64,000 nt of DNA from Phallus indusiatus (Eukaryota; Basidiomycota; Agaricomycetes; Phallales; Phallaceae). The translations under genes were made by a program, and so were the position numbers. Shown here piece by piece: positions 1 to 10,168 of this stretch. The stretch is taken from contig JAQFWX010000050.1 of assembly GCA_027605045.1 (NCBI GenBank), positions 186,001 through 250,000 of the forward strand, given 5' to 3'. Each line of letters begins with the position of its first letter. The stretch's first letter is position 1. The notes below the pieces were generated by a model, which saw only the letters and a program-made list of their open reading frames with translations, made no database searches and was not told where the DNA came from.

Positions 1-1
1 A

Positions 2-3000
2 CGCGCACCTCTGCCAGAGCTCGACGACACTGAGGCCGATGATCCTGACATACCAGACCTGGTCGACGTCGAGTCTGGGATTGAAGAGGGTGATCGACTG
101 TTCGCGATATCAATGCTACCCGACGAGCCCGACACTCACCGCATATATGCCACCGAGACCATCTCCCAGCGACTAGCTCAGGCCCACGCCAACAACGCAG
201 ACGCACCAGCTCCCAAGGGTTTTCGGGATATCGTGCCAGAGATGTTCCACGACTTTGCCGACATTTTCTCGAAGGAGTCGTTCGACTCGTTGCCGCAATC
301 AAAGAAGTGGGATCACCCGATAGAGCTTGTGCCAGGTTCTGAGCCCAAGTCGTGCAAGATCTACCCGTTGTCGCCCAACGAGCAGGCCGAGTTAGACGCG
401 TTTCTAGAAGAAAACCTTGCATCTGGACGAATCCGACCCTCCAAGTCGCCCATGGCGTCCCCGGTATTCTTCATTAAGAAGAAAGATGGCTCTCTTCGTC
501 TCATCCAGGACTATCGGGCATTGAATGCTATGACGATTAAGAACCGTTACCCGCTGCCCCTGATCTCAGAGCTCATCAACAAATTGCAAGGTGCCCGGTA
601 CTTTACCAAGCTGGACGTGCGCTGGGGTTACAACAATGTGCGGATAAAGGAAGGAGACGAGTGGAAGGCTGCTTTCCGCACCAACCGCGGCCTTTTCGAA
701 CCTCTGGTAATGTTCTTTGGTCTCACAAATAGCCCTGCGACCTTCCAGACAATGATGAACGAGATCTTCGAGGACATGATCTCGGAAGGTGTCGTTGCCG
801 TCTATATCGACGACATTCTCATCTACACTCAGGATCGGGAACAGCACAACCAGGTAACACGACGCGTTCTCGAACGTCTCCGTGAGCACAAGCTGTATCT
901 CAAGGCAGAGAAGTGCGAGTTCTGCCGGACTAAGATCGAGTACTTGGGTGTTGTCATTTCCGAGAACACGGTCGAGATGGATCCCGCGAAAGTCTCGGGT
1001 GTCAGAGACTGGCCCATCCCGAAGAACGTCACTGAGGTCCAGTCCTTCCTGGGCTTCGCCAACTTCTACCGTCGGTTTATCAAGGATTTCGCGCATATTG
1101 CCAATCCCATGTTCGGGTTAACCAAGAAGGATACACCCTTCGTCTGGTCCGACACTTGTCAGCATGCTTTCGATACTCTGAAGTCGTCAATTACCTCTGC
1201 TCCCATTCTCCTCATTCCCAACCCCACTAATCCTTACTGGGTTGAAGCAGACAGCTCCGACTTTGCAACAGGCGCGGTTCTTTCACAGTTGTCGAACGAG
1301 GACGGCAAATGGCATCCTGTTGCGTTCTTCTCGAAGGCCCTCAGTCCCGTTGAACGCAACTACGAGATTCACGACAAGGAGATGCTGGCTATCATACGGT
1401 CCTTAGAGGAATGGCGACACTTTCTCGAAGGCGCATCCCACCCTATCGACATACGGACTGATCACAAGAATCTTGAATATTTCATGTCCGCGCGTAACCT
1501 AAATCGTCGTCAAGCTAGATGGTCAGTATATCTCTCACGATTCGACTTTACTCTGCAGCATATACCGGGTAAGTCGATGGGGAAACCTGATGGCTTGTCC
1601 CGTCGCCCAGATCATGGCTCGGGAAAAGACGACAATCGTGGCGTCACTCTAATCTGACCCGAAATGTTTGCAATCAATGCTCTGCAAACATTCCGTCTTA
1701 AGGGGGAGGAGGAGGACCTTTTACGCCAGATTCGCAAGGCCAATCGGGAAGGCAAGGTCGAGGATAGTGTGTCTAAAGCCGTTGCAACACTTCGTGCACT
1801 GGGTGGTCGTTCAGCTCACTCGTCGGAATGGTTTGAAGACCAGGACCTCCTCTACTATCGCGGCAAGGTTTACGTGCCAAATGTGGACGAGTTGCGTCGG
1901 AAAATCCTTTCCAGACACCACGACACCAAACTCGGTGGTCACCCGGGTCGTTTCAAGACTCTCGAGCTCGTTTCGCGCACCTTCTGGTGGCCAGGTGTCT
2001 CTAGGTATGTCCAACGCTATGTAGAGGCCTGCGACATGTGTCTACGTACGAAACCGTCTCGTCATGCTCCCTATGGCCTTCTCCGACCCACAGAAGTGCC
2101 AAGTCGACCCTGGGAACACATCTCAGTCGACTTCATCGTGGAGCTGCCAGAATCTAACGGTTTCGACGCGATCCTCTCTGTCGTCGACTCTCTCACCAAA
2201 CGGGTTCATTTCGTGCCGACATTTACGACACTTGACGCGACGGGTCTAGCCCGTCTGTACCTTCAACACGTCTGGAAGCTCCATGGTCTCCCCATGAAGG
2301 TGATCTCTGACAGGGGCCCCCAGTTCGCGTCCCACTTCACGCAGGAGCTTTCTAGACTCCTTGACATACGGCTTGCACCCTCCACGGCATATCATCCTCA
2401 AACCGATGGTCAGACGGAACGTGTCAATGCAGAAGTCGAACAGTACCTTCGACTTTTCACCTCTGAGCGACAGGATGACTGGGACCAGATACTGCCCTTG
2501 GCTGAGTTCGCATATAACAACCACGTGCACTCAGCTACGCGCGCGACACCGTTTGAGCTCGACACTGGACGACATCCTCGTATGGGATTCGAACCGCTGG
2601 TTGCCGACTCCAAGATCGAATCTGTCAACGAGTTCAAGACGCGTATGGAGTCGACGATAGAGGAAGCCAAGGCCGCTATAGCCAAGTCGAAGGATGAGAT
2701 GGCCAAGTACTACGATCGGAAACACATCCCGGCACCTGAATACAAGGTTGGCGACAAGGTATACCTCGATTCTCCGTACCACCAGGCCCTCCGCCAAGTT
2801 ATCGCATCGGTACCTGGGGCCTTTCCCGATAGTCAGCAAGGTCGGATCGCACGCATATAAGCTGCGTTTACCACTGTCGATGTCAAGGCTTCATCCAGTG
2901 TTCCACGTCGGAAGTTGCGTCCAAAGGTTGAAGATACAATCCCGGGTCGTCGCGTCAGGGCCCCCCCCCCTCCTGAGGTCAGAGACGATGGTGAACACTA

Positions 3001-3268
3001 TGTCGTGGAACGGATCTTGGACAGTCGTGTCTTCCGGAGACGACTCGAGTATAAGGTGCGTTGGGAAGGCTATGGCCCCGAGCACGATCAGTGGGAACCC
3101 GAGTCAAATATTGCAGCCCCGGATCTCATTAAGGAATTCCACCGCGAACATCCGAGTGCGCCACGCTCGATAAATGGTCTCCTTTTCCATCGTCGCCCTC
3201 GGTTCGACTTCTCAAAGTTACAGGCGTCATTAGTCGAAGCTACAGGCGTCGGGACGCCGCCTCGTTGA
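2..3268 (+). pseudogene. Broken pol of copy A: PR end, RT, RNase H, integrase, chromodomain
   Basis: The frame is open from base 2 to a TGA at 1655-1657 and includes reverse transcriptase (YIDDIL at about 810-827) and RNase H. Copy B has CGA where this copy has TGA, so the stop looks like a CpG C-to-T change. Integrase follows at 1664-2770, with the HHCC region near 1920-2050 and the DDE core near 2120-2400. About 8 bases are then missing near 2772 relative to copy B, and one more base near 2912. Each loss shifts the frame. The final stretch to 3268 encodes a chromodomain (VRWEGYGPEHDQWEP near 3055-3100), which in chromoviruses directs integration to heterochromatin. Confidence 0.93.
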
Positions 3269-3279
3269 AGGGGGGATGG

Positions 3280-3622
3280 TGTCAGGGTACGCTACCGCCG
3301 TCTCTCATTTTCTTATTTATTATCATCGGCATCACTTCCTCTCTATTTTATTTATCATTTCCATATTTTACTTTCACTCTCCGTTTCCTTGTTCTGTCTC
3401 TATTTCACCTTCTCTACTCGCGCGCGTTGCGCGCTCGTACCCGGCGTGATGCCCGTGACATCACGTCGCTTAGGTTCGGTTTGGGCGCCTGGCACTTAGC
3501 TGTGTCAGGGCCGCACGCCGCGTCGTCGTTTTATGTATATAGTAGCTGTACCTAGAGTGAGGGTCCCTAAGCTTGTTCTCTTAGGATCCCCTCCCTCTAG
3601 TGTGAGCTGAGTAGCCCTAACA
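3280..3622 (+). repeat. 3' LTR of copy A
   Basis: The repeat starts TGTCAGGGTACGC and ends CCCTAACA, so it has TG..CA ends, and it follows the purine tract directly. It is 343 bp against 396 bp in copy B, because copy B carries a second tandem copy of the CTAGAGGGAGGGGATCC block. A TATATA at about 3536 lies 33 nt before AAGCTTGTTCT (3569-3579), the expected transcript start. Confidence 0.95.
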
Positions 3623-3704
3623 GGGAGGGGATCCTAAGAGAACAAGCTTAGGGACCCTCACTCTAGGCACAGCTACTATATACATAAAACGACAACGCGG
3701 CGTG
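3623..3704 (-). repeat. Left fragment of an older LTR, split by copy B
   Basis: These 82 bases match the inner 3' part of a minus-strand LTR. The fragment stops at GCGTG (3700-3704), and the same LTR resumes after copy B at 9928 with GCGTG, the 5-bp target duplication. Its outermost 27 or so bases are missing at 3623, where copy A adjoins; they should lie upstream of copy A, outside the window. Confidence 0.88.
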
Positions 3705-4100
3705 TGTTAGGGCTACTCAGCTCAGGCTAGAGGGAGGGGATCCTAAGTAAATATATTGGAAGGGAAACTAACTACTCACCTAGAGGGAGGGGATCCTAAG
3801 AGAACAAGCTTAGGGACCCTCACTCTAGGTACAACGACTATATACATAAAACGACGACGCGGCGTGCGGCCCTGACACAGCTAAGTGCCAGGCGCCCAAG
3901 CCGAACCTAAGCGACGTGATGTCACGGGCATCACGCCGGGCACGAGCGCGCGACGCGCGCGAGTAGAGAAAGTGGAATAGAGACAGAACAAGGAAACGGA
4001 GAGTGAAAGTAAAATATGGAAATGATAAATAAAATAGAAAAGAAATGATGCCGATGATAATAACTAAGAAAATGAGAGACGGCGGTAGCGTACCCTGACA
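3705..4100 (-). repeat. 3' LTR of copy B
   Basis: On the plus strand it runs from TGTTAGGGC to TACCCTGACA, so TG..CA ends in element orientation. It differs from the 5' LTR only at a CG/TG and a CG/CA position, both at CpG sites. Confidence 0.96.
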
Positions 4101-4111
4101 CCATCCCCCCT

Positions 4112-7100
4112 TCAACGAGGCGGCGTCCCGACGCCTGTAGCTTCGACTAATGACGCCTGTAGCTTAGAAAAATCAAACCGAGGGCGACGATGGAAGAGAA
4201 GGCCATTTATCGAGCGTGGCGCACTCGGATGTTCGCGGTGGAAATCCTTAATGAGATCCGGGGCTGCAATATTCGACTCGGGTTCCCACTGGTCATGCTC
4301 GGGACCATAGCCTTCCCAACGCACCTTGTACTCGAGTCGTCTCCGGAAGACACGACTATCTAAAATCCGTTCCACGACATAGTGTTCACCATCGTCTCTG
4401 ACCTCAGGAGGTGGTGGAGCCTTAACGCGACGGCCCGGGATTGTGTCTTCAACCTTTGGACGTAACTTCCCGACGTGGAACACTGGGTGGAGCCTTGACA
4501 TCGACAGTGGTAAACGCAGCTTATATGCGTGTGACCCGACCTTGCTGACTATCGGAAAAGGCCCCAAGTACCGATGCGATAACTTGGCGGAGGGCCTGGT
4601 GGTACGGATGTCGCTCGAATCAAGGTATACCTTGTCGCCAACCTTGTATTCAGGTGCCGGGATGTGTTTCCGATCGTAGTACTTGGCCATCTCGTCCTTC
4701 GACCTGGCTATAGCGGCCTTGGCTTCCTCTATTGTCGACTCCATGCGCGTCTTGAACTCGTTGACAGATTCGATCTTCGAGTCGGCAACCAGCGGTTCGA
4801 ATCCCATACGAGGATGTCGTCCAGTGTCGAGCTCAAAGGGGGTTGAACGCGTGGCTGAGTGTACATGGTTGTTGTATGCGAACTCAGCCATGGGAAGCAG
4901 CTGGTCCCAGTCGTCCTGTCGCTCTGAGGTGAAAAGTCGAAGATACTGCTCGACTTCTGCATTGACGCGCTCTGTTTGACCATCGGTTTGAGGATGATAT
5001 GCCGTAGAGGGTGCAAGCCGTATGCCAAGGAGCCTAGAAAGTTCCTGCGTGAAGCGAGACGCGAACTGGGGGCCTCTGTCAGAGATCACCTTCATGGGGA
5101 GACCATGGAGCTTCCAGACATGTTGAAGGTACAGTCGGGCCAGACCTGTCGCGTCAAGTGTCGTAAATGTCGGCACGAAATGAACCCGTTTGGTGAGAGA
5201 GTCGACGACAGAGAGGATCGCGTCAAAACCGTTAGATTCTGGCAGCTCCACGATGAAGTCGACTGAGATGTGTTCCCAAGGTCGACTTGGCACTTCTGTG
5301 GGTCGGAGAAGGCCATAGGGAGCATGGCGAGATGGTTTCGTACGTAGACACATGTCGCAGGCCTCTACATAGCGTTGTACATACCTAGAGACGCCTGGCC
5401 ACCAAAAGGTGCGTGAAACGAGCTCGAGGGTCTTGAAACGACCCGGGTGACCACCGAGTTTGGTGTCGTGGTGTCTGGAAAGGATTTTCCGACGCAACTC
5501 GTCCACGTTTGGCACGTAAACCTTGCCGCGATAGTAGAGGAGGTCCTGGTCTTCAAACCATTCCGATGAGTGAGCTGAACGACCACCCAGCGCACGAAGT
5601 GTTGCAACGGCTTTGGAAACACTATCTTCAACCTTGCCTTCCCGATTGGCCTTGCGAATCTGGCGTAGAAGATCCTCCTCCTCCCCCTTAAGACGGAACG
5701 TTTGCAGAGCATTGATTGCAAACATTTCGGGTCGGATTAAGGTGACTCCACAATTGTCGTCCCTTCCCGAGCCATGATCTGGCCGACGAGATAGACCGTC
5801 AGGTTTGCCCATCGACTTACCCGGTATATGCTGCAGAGTAAAGTCAAATCGTGAGAGATATACCGACCATCTAGCTTGACGACGATTGAGGTTACGCGCG
5901 GACATGAAGTACTCGAGATTCTTGTGATCAGTCCGTATGTCGATAGGGTGAGACGCGCCGAGAAAGTGTCGCCATTCCTCTAAAGATCGTATGATAGCGA
6001 GCATCTCCTTGTCGTGGATCTCATAGTTGCGTTCGACAGGGCTGAGGGCCTTCGAGAAGAATGCAACTGGGTGCCATTTACCGTCCTCGTTCGACAGCTG
6101 CGAAAGGACCGCGCCTGTTGCAAAGTCGGAACTGTCTGCTTCGACTCTGTAAGGATTAGCAGGGTTAGGAATGAGGAGAATGGGAGCAGAGGTGATTGAC
6201 GACTTCAGAGTATCGAAAGCATGCTGACAGGTGTCGGACCAGACGAAGGGAGTGTCCTTTTTGGTTAACCCGAACATGGGATTGGCAATACGCGCGAAGT
6301 CCTTGATAAACCGACGGTAGAAGTTGGCGAAGCCCAAGAAGGACTGAACCTCAGTGACGTTCTTCGGGACAGGCCAATCTCTGACACCCGAGACTTTCGT
6401 GGGGTCCATCTCTACGGTGTTCTCGGAAATCATGACGCCTAAGTATTCGATCTTAGTCCGGCAGAACTCGCACTTCTCTGCCTTGAGATACAGCTTGTGC
6501 TCCCGGAGACGTTCGAGAACGCGTCGGGTGACCTGGTCATGCTGCTCCCGATCCCGAGTGTAGATGAGAATGTCGTCGATATAGACGGCAACGACACCTT
6601 CTGAGATCATGTCTTCGAAGATCTCGTTCATCATCGTCTGGAAGGTGGCGGGACTGTTAGTGAGACCAAAGAACATCACCAAGGGCTCGAAAAGGCCGCG
6701 ATTGGTGCGGAAAGCAGCCTTCCACTCATCTCCTTCCTTTATCCGCACGTTGTTGTAACCCCAGCGCACGTCCAGCTTGGTAAAGTATCGGGCACCTTGC
6801 AATTTGTTGATGAGCTCCGAGATCAAAGGTAGCGGGTAGCGATTCTTGATTGTCATGGCATTCAACGCGCGGTAGTCCTGAATAAGACGAAGAGAGCCAT
6901 CTTTCTTCTTGATGAAGAAGACTGGGGACACCATAGGCGACTTGGAGGGTCGGATTCGTCCAGATGCAAGGTTCTCTTCCAGAAACGCATCTAACTCGGC
7001 CTGTTCATTAGGTGACAGCGGGTAGATCTTGCAAGACTTGGGCTCGGAACCTGGCACAAGTTCTATCGGGTGATCCCACTTCTTCGACCGCGGCAACGAA

Positions 7101-8060
7101 TCAAATGATTCCTTCGAGAAAATGTCGGCAAAGTCGTGGAACATCTCTGGCACGATATCCCGAAAACCCTTGGAAGTTGGGAGCTGGTGCGTCTGCGTTG
7201 TTGGCGTGGGCCTGGGCCAGTCGCTGGGAGATGGTCTCGGTGGCATATATGCGGTGAGTGTCGGGCTCGTCGGGTAGCATTGATATCGCAAACAGTCGAT
7301 CACCCTCTTCAACCTCAGACTCGACGTCGACCAGGTCTGGTATGTCAGGATCATCGGCCTCAGTGTTGTCGAGCTCTGGTAGAGGTGCGCGTCGGATCTG
7401 TTGGAACGCACGCTTAGAGAGCTTACCCGCTGGCCAGCGTGGAGCACAAGACCGACAACTGGGGCTGCAGCGCATGAACTCCACTTGACCAGTTGTGTAG
7501 TCTATGACGGGATTGTGAGCCTTGAACCACGGCAGCCCAAATAAGACGGGATACTTGAGCGAGGTAACGGCGAACAAGGTGCGTTCGGAATGATCCCGAA
7601 ATCGAACAACCAGGTCGACAACGTGGGTGATAGAGCCAGCGTGGTTGGGCGTACCATCAACGTTAAACACGGGAATTGGTTTAGCAAGACGCATGGAGGG
7701 AAGCCGATGCTTCTCGACAAAGTCGCGATCGAGGAACATACCGCTAGCTCCAGTGTCCAGCATGGCCTTGCTGTGCAGCAGGGCTCCAGTGTCAACACTC
7801 TGTAGTTCCACCGGGATCTCTAGCTTCTGCGTACCAGCAGTAGCTGCGAGTCGGTATTCGCTTGGCAATGCGCGACGTTGAGAAGGCGACAGCATACATG
7901 GAGTTGAAACAGAGCGTGTAGCAGGTGGAGACGATTCTTCGGGTTTAGCAGGGGATGCAGCAGGGGTAGTTAGATTCGAATCAGAAGTGTCATTTTGTTC
8001 GCGATCTATGTACAAAATGTCGAATCTATTAGATGTCGGCAACGAGGGTGCATCTATCAC
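4112..8060 (-). pseudogene. pol of copy B, one frameshift: protease, RT, RNase H, integrase, chromodomain
   Basis: Read leftward from 8060, the first part holds an aspartic protease active site (LDTGASGMF near 7750). A 7-bp insertion near 7173-7180, absent from copy A, shifts the frame. The downstream frame (about 7170 to 4112) is otherwise open and holds RT (YIDDIL near 6570-6590), RNase H, integrase with zinc-binding HHCC and DDE core, and the chromodomain (near 4290-4350). The pol frame overlaps the gag stop by a GTGA and has no ATG there, so its translation needs recoding or reinitiation. Apart from the 7-bp insertion it looks intact. Confidence 0.92.
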
Positions 8061-9367
8061 TCGTCGCCGTTTTGAAAATCCTCTACCTCTGCTGCGGTTA
8101 CAGTCTCCCCCTCTGTCAGAGCAGAGTCACCACGTGTCTGGGCTTCTAGCGCGTCTTTCTGGGCCAGCAGATGCGCGATACTGTCATCTAATTCCTCGGG
8201 CTGAAGATATCGGATGTCGTACGCACGAGGGCATTCGCGAGCCCAATGGCCTGCTGCTCCACAGCGACGACACCTGGTTGATTCTGGGCCAGCACGTCGA
8301 CGGGCAGCGTCAACGTCCATCGGATCATGCCTAACCTGTGGTGCAGGAGCAGGAGCCGCAGGTCTTGGAGGCAACGTGGGCACGATTTGAGATGCTGGCC
8401 TGGGAGGTGGATAGGGAGGAGCCTGATAGGAAGGGGCAGGGGGTCTCCTCTGGATCTGGAGGGTCTGATACGACGGAAAAGGGTTGGGGCGAGGTCGATT
8501 AATGGGGACAGCTGCGGGATTTGTCTGAGCCGTTCCAGAGCCCACGAGTCGACGACGAGCCGCGGTGAAGGCCTCGTTGGCACGCCTGTCCATGTCAAAC
8601 ATGCGTGCTTGCCTGATCCAGCCTTCGTAGTCGTGAAGTGCGGGTCGGTCTTTCATCGTCGCTACTAGAGATGCAATTGCCGGGTCTAAACCATTACGAA
8701 AGTACGTGTTAATGGCGAGTCCTTCCGTAAAGCCAGCGTGCTCAATGAGTACGCGGAAGGCGTCTACATATTCCTCTACAGTCCTGTTGCCTTGGACATA
8801 GCGGTTGGAGTAGAGGGTGTTGATGGCGTCTTCTTGCTCGGATTGTGGAAAGAAATCGGCCTTGAATCTTTCCCGGAAGGCATCCCAGTCAGCGAAGGGC
8901 TTCTCTCCTCTTTGATACCTTTTCAGCATAGATTCGCTGAAGGTAAGGGCGCGACCTTCGTTCATGTACGACATCGCCCAGCCGATCTTGAGTTCATCAG
9001 TCTCGAAGTCGCGACTGCATATACTCATGTAGAACTCGACAGTGTTCCAAAAGGCGCGACCCTTGGAGCGATCTCCGTCGAACGAAGGAGGTACAGCAGG
9101 TCGGGTATTTCGGGAAGAGCGTGAACTGGCTTGATGCTCAGGAGCCGGTGGTTGTCCAGACGAAGACGCGTCGCCCACAGGGGAGTTTTGGGTTGGAGCA
9201 GCTCTAGCCGCGTCTCGGATGCTCTGCAGCACCTCAATCATCTGTGAGGCCTGGGATTCCTGTCTTGCCATGCGGGCATCCATTTCCGCGAACTGCCGCA
9301 TAATAATAGTCGCCACATCGTTGAGGGTGACGAGTGGGGGTGCAGAGGGTGGAGGAGAAGAGTCCAT
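8057..9367 (-). CDS. Gag polyprotein of copy B
   Basis: A 436-residue open frame starting at an ATG about 165 bp inside the 5' LTR. The N-terminus is Pro/Ser rich with a coiled-coil-like stretch, the centre is a retrotransposon gag domain (around residues 95-250), and near the C-terminus is one CCHC zinc knuckle (CRRCGAAGHWARECP) that would bind the element's RNA. It ends in adjacent TGA and TAG codons, and the protease frame begins in the -1 register at that point. The frame is undamaged, as expected from the near-identical LTRs. It should form virus-like particles in the cytoplasm. Confidence 0.93.
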   Translation of the reverse strand: MDSSPPPSAPPLVTLNDVATIIMRQFAEMDARMARQESQASQMIEVLQSIRDAARAAPTQNSPVGDASSSGQPPAPEHQASSRSSRNTRPAVPPSFDGDRSKGRAFWNTVEFYMSICSRDFETDELKIGWAMSYMNEGRALTFSESMLKRYQRGEKPFADWDAFRERFKADFFPQSEQEDAINTLYSNRYVQGNRTVEEYVDAFRVLIEHAGFTEGLAINTYFRNGLDPAIASLVATMKDRPALHDYEGWIRQARMFDMDRRANEAFTAARRRLVGSGTAQTNPAAVPINRPRPNPFPSYQTLQIQRRPPAPSYQAPPYPPPRPASQIVPTLPPRPAAPAPAPQVRHDPMDVDAARRRAGPESTRCRRCGAAGHWARECPRAYDIRYLQPEELDDSIAHLLAQKDALEAQTRGDSALTEGETVTAAEVEDFQNGDE

Positions 9368-9518
9368 GAGAGAGAGAAAGGAAAATGGGGTTTTTAAGAT
9401 GGAGCAGAGGGGTCGGTTATAGACGGGACTCGAAGGAAAAATACGACACTGCGATAGTCGGTGTCAAGCGCGATTTTTCGATAGCGAGTGTCGATAAAAA
9501 CGGCCAGTCTGCGAGCAG

Positions 9519-9529
9519 AAGCTTGTTCT
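9519..9529 (-). other. Putative self-priming primer-binding site (11 nt)
   Basis: Just inside the 5' LTR (two bases from it) the element strand reads AGAACAAGCTT. It is the exact complement of AAGCTTGTTCT in the LTR, which lies 33 nt downstream of TATATA where the transcript should begin. No TGG start or obvious tRNA 3'-end complement is seen. This matches the Tf1/sushi scheme, where the first 11 nt of the mRNA prime reverse transcription. Confidence 0.7.
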
Positions 9530-9531
9530 AC

Positions 9532-9927
9532 TGTTAGGGCTACTCAGCTCAGGCTAGAGGGAGGGGATCCTAAGTAAATATATTGGAAGGGAAACTAACT
9601 ACTCACCTAGAGGGAGGGGATCCTAAGAGAACAAGCTTAGGGACCCTCACTCTAGGTACAACGACTATATACATAAAACGACGACGCGGTGTGCGGCCCT
9701 GACACAGCTAAGTGCCAGGCGCCCAAGCCGAACCTAAGCGACGTGATGTCACGGGCATCACGCCGGGCACGAGCGCGCGACGCGCGCGAGTAGAGAAAGT
9801 GGAATAGAGACAGAACAAGGAAACGGAGAGTGAAAGTAAAATATGGAAATGATAAATAAAATAGAAAAGAAATGATGCCGATGATAATAACTAAGAAAAT
9901 GAGAGACGGCGGTAGCATACCCTGACA
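9532..9927 (-). repeat. 5' LTR of copy B
   Basis: 396 bp with TG..CA ends, identical to the 3' LTR except at two CpG-type positions. It contains the TATA box, the predicted start AAGCTTGTTCT and the duplicated CTAGAGGGAGGGGATCC block. It is followed by target duplication GCGTG. Confidence 0.96.
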
Positions 9928-10168
9928 GCGTGCGGCCCTGACACAGCTAAGTGCCAGGCGCCCAAGCCGAGCCTAAGCGACGTGATGTCACGGGCATCAC
10001 GCCGTGCACGAGCGCGCAACGCGCGCGAGTAGAGAAGGTGAAATATGGATGGAGAGAATAAACGGATGGTAGAGGTAATGCACGGGAAATATAAATAAGA
10101 TAGAAATAGATATATACCGATGATAATAAATAAGGAAAAATGAGGGGACGCGGTAGCGTACCCTGACA
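9928..10168 (-). repeat. Right fragment of the older LTR
   Basis: This continues the older minus-strand LTR after the copy B insertion and ends TACCCTGACA at 10168. Joined to 3623-3704 it makes one LTR lacking its outer 27 or so bases. It is more diverged from copies A and B than they are from each other, so it is the oldest layer. It abuts the coding end of the F-box-like gene at 10169. Confidence 0.9.

Larger units (their letters stand above)
1..3622 (+). mobile_element. Ty3/gypsy chromovirus, copy A (5' end outside window)
   Basis: This is the 3' part of an LTR retrotransposon on the plus strand: end of the protease region, reverse transcriptase, RNase H, integrase and a C-terminal chromodomain, then a purine-rich tract (about 3266-3279) and the 3' LTR (3280-3622). 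It is closely similar to copy B on the opposite strand. The base after the LTR begins an older minus-strand LTR remnant (GGGAG...), so this copy probably inserted into that LTR. The upstream LTR and the matching target duplication lie outside the window. Its pol frame is broken in three places, so this copy is not autonomous. Confidence 0.95.
3705..9927 (-). mobile_element. Full-length Ty3/gypsy chromovirus, copy B
   Basis: Structurally complete 6,223-bp element on the minus strand. The LTRs at 9532-9927 (5') and 3705-4100 (3') are both 396 bp and differ at only two sites, so the insertion is recent. It is flanked by the target duplication GCGTG (3700-3704 and 9928-9932). A putative self-priming primer-binding site is at 9519-9529 and a purine tract at about 4101-4113. 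Gag is intact at 8057-9367; pol starts in the -1 frame and carries a 7-bp insertion near 7173. It inserted into an older LTR of the same family. Confidence 0.96.

Noticed and set aside
566..1096. Long antisense frames across the reverse transcriptase
   Set aside because: Mirror frames of a conserved, GC-balanced pol gene; no independent coding evidence.
4683..4979. Plus-strand frames inside copy B
   Set aside because: The same shadow frames recur in copy A at the equivalent place, as expected from shared pol sequence.
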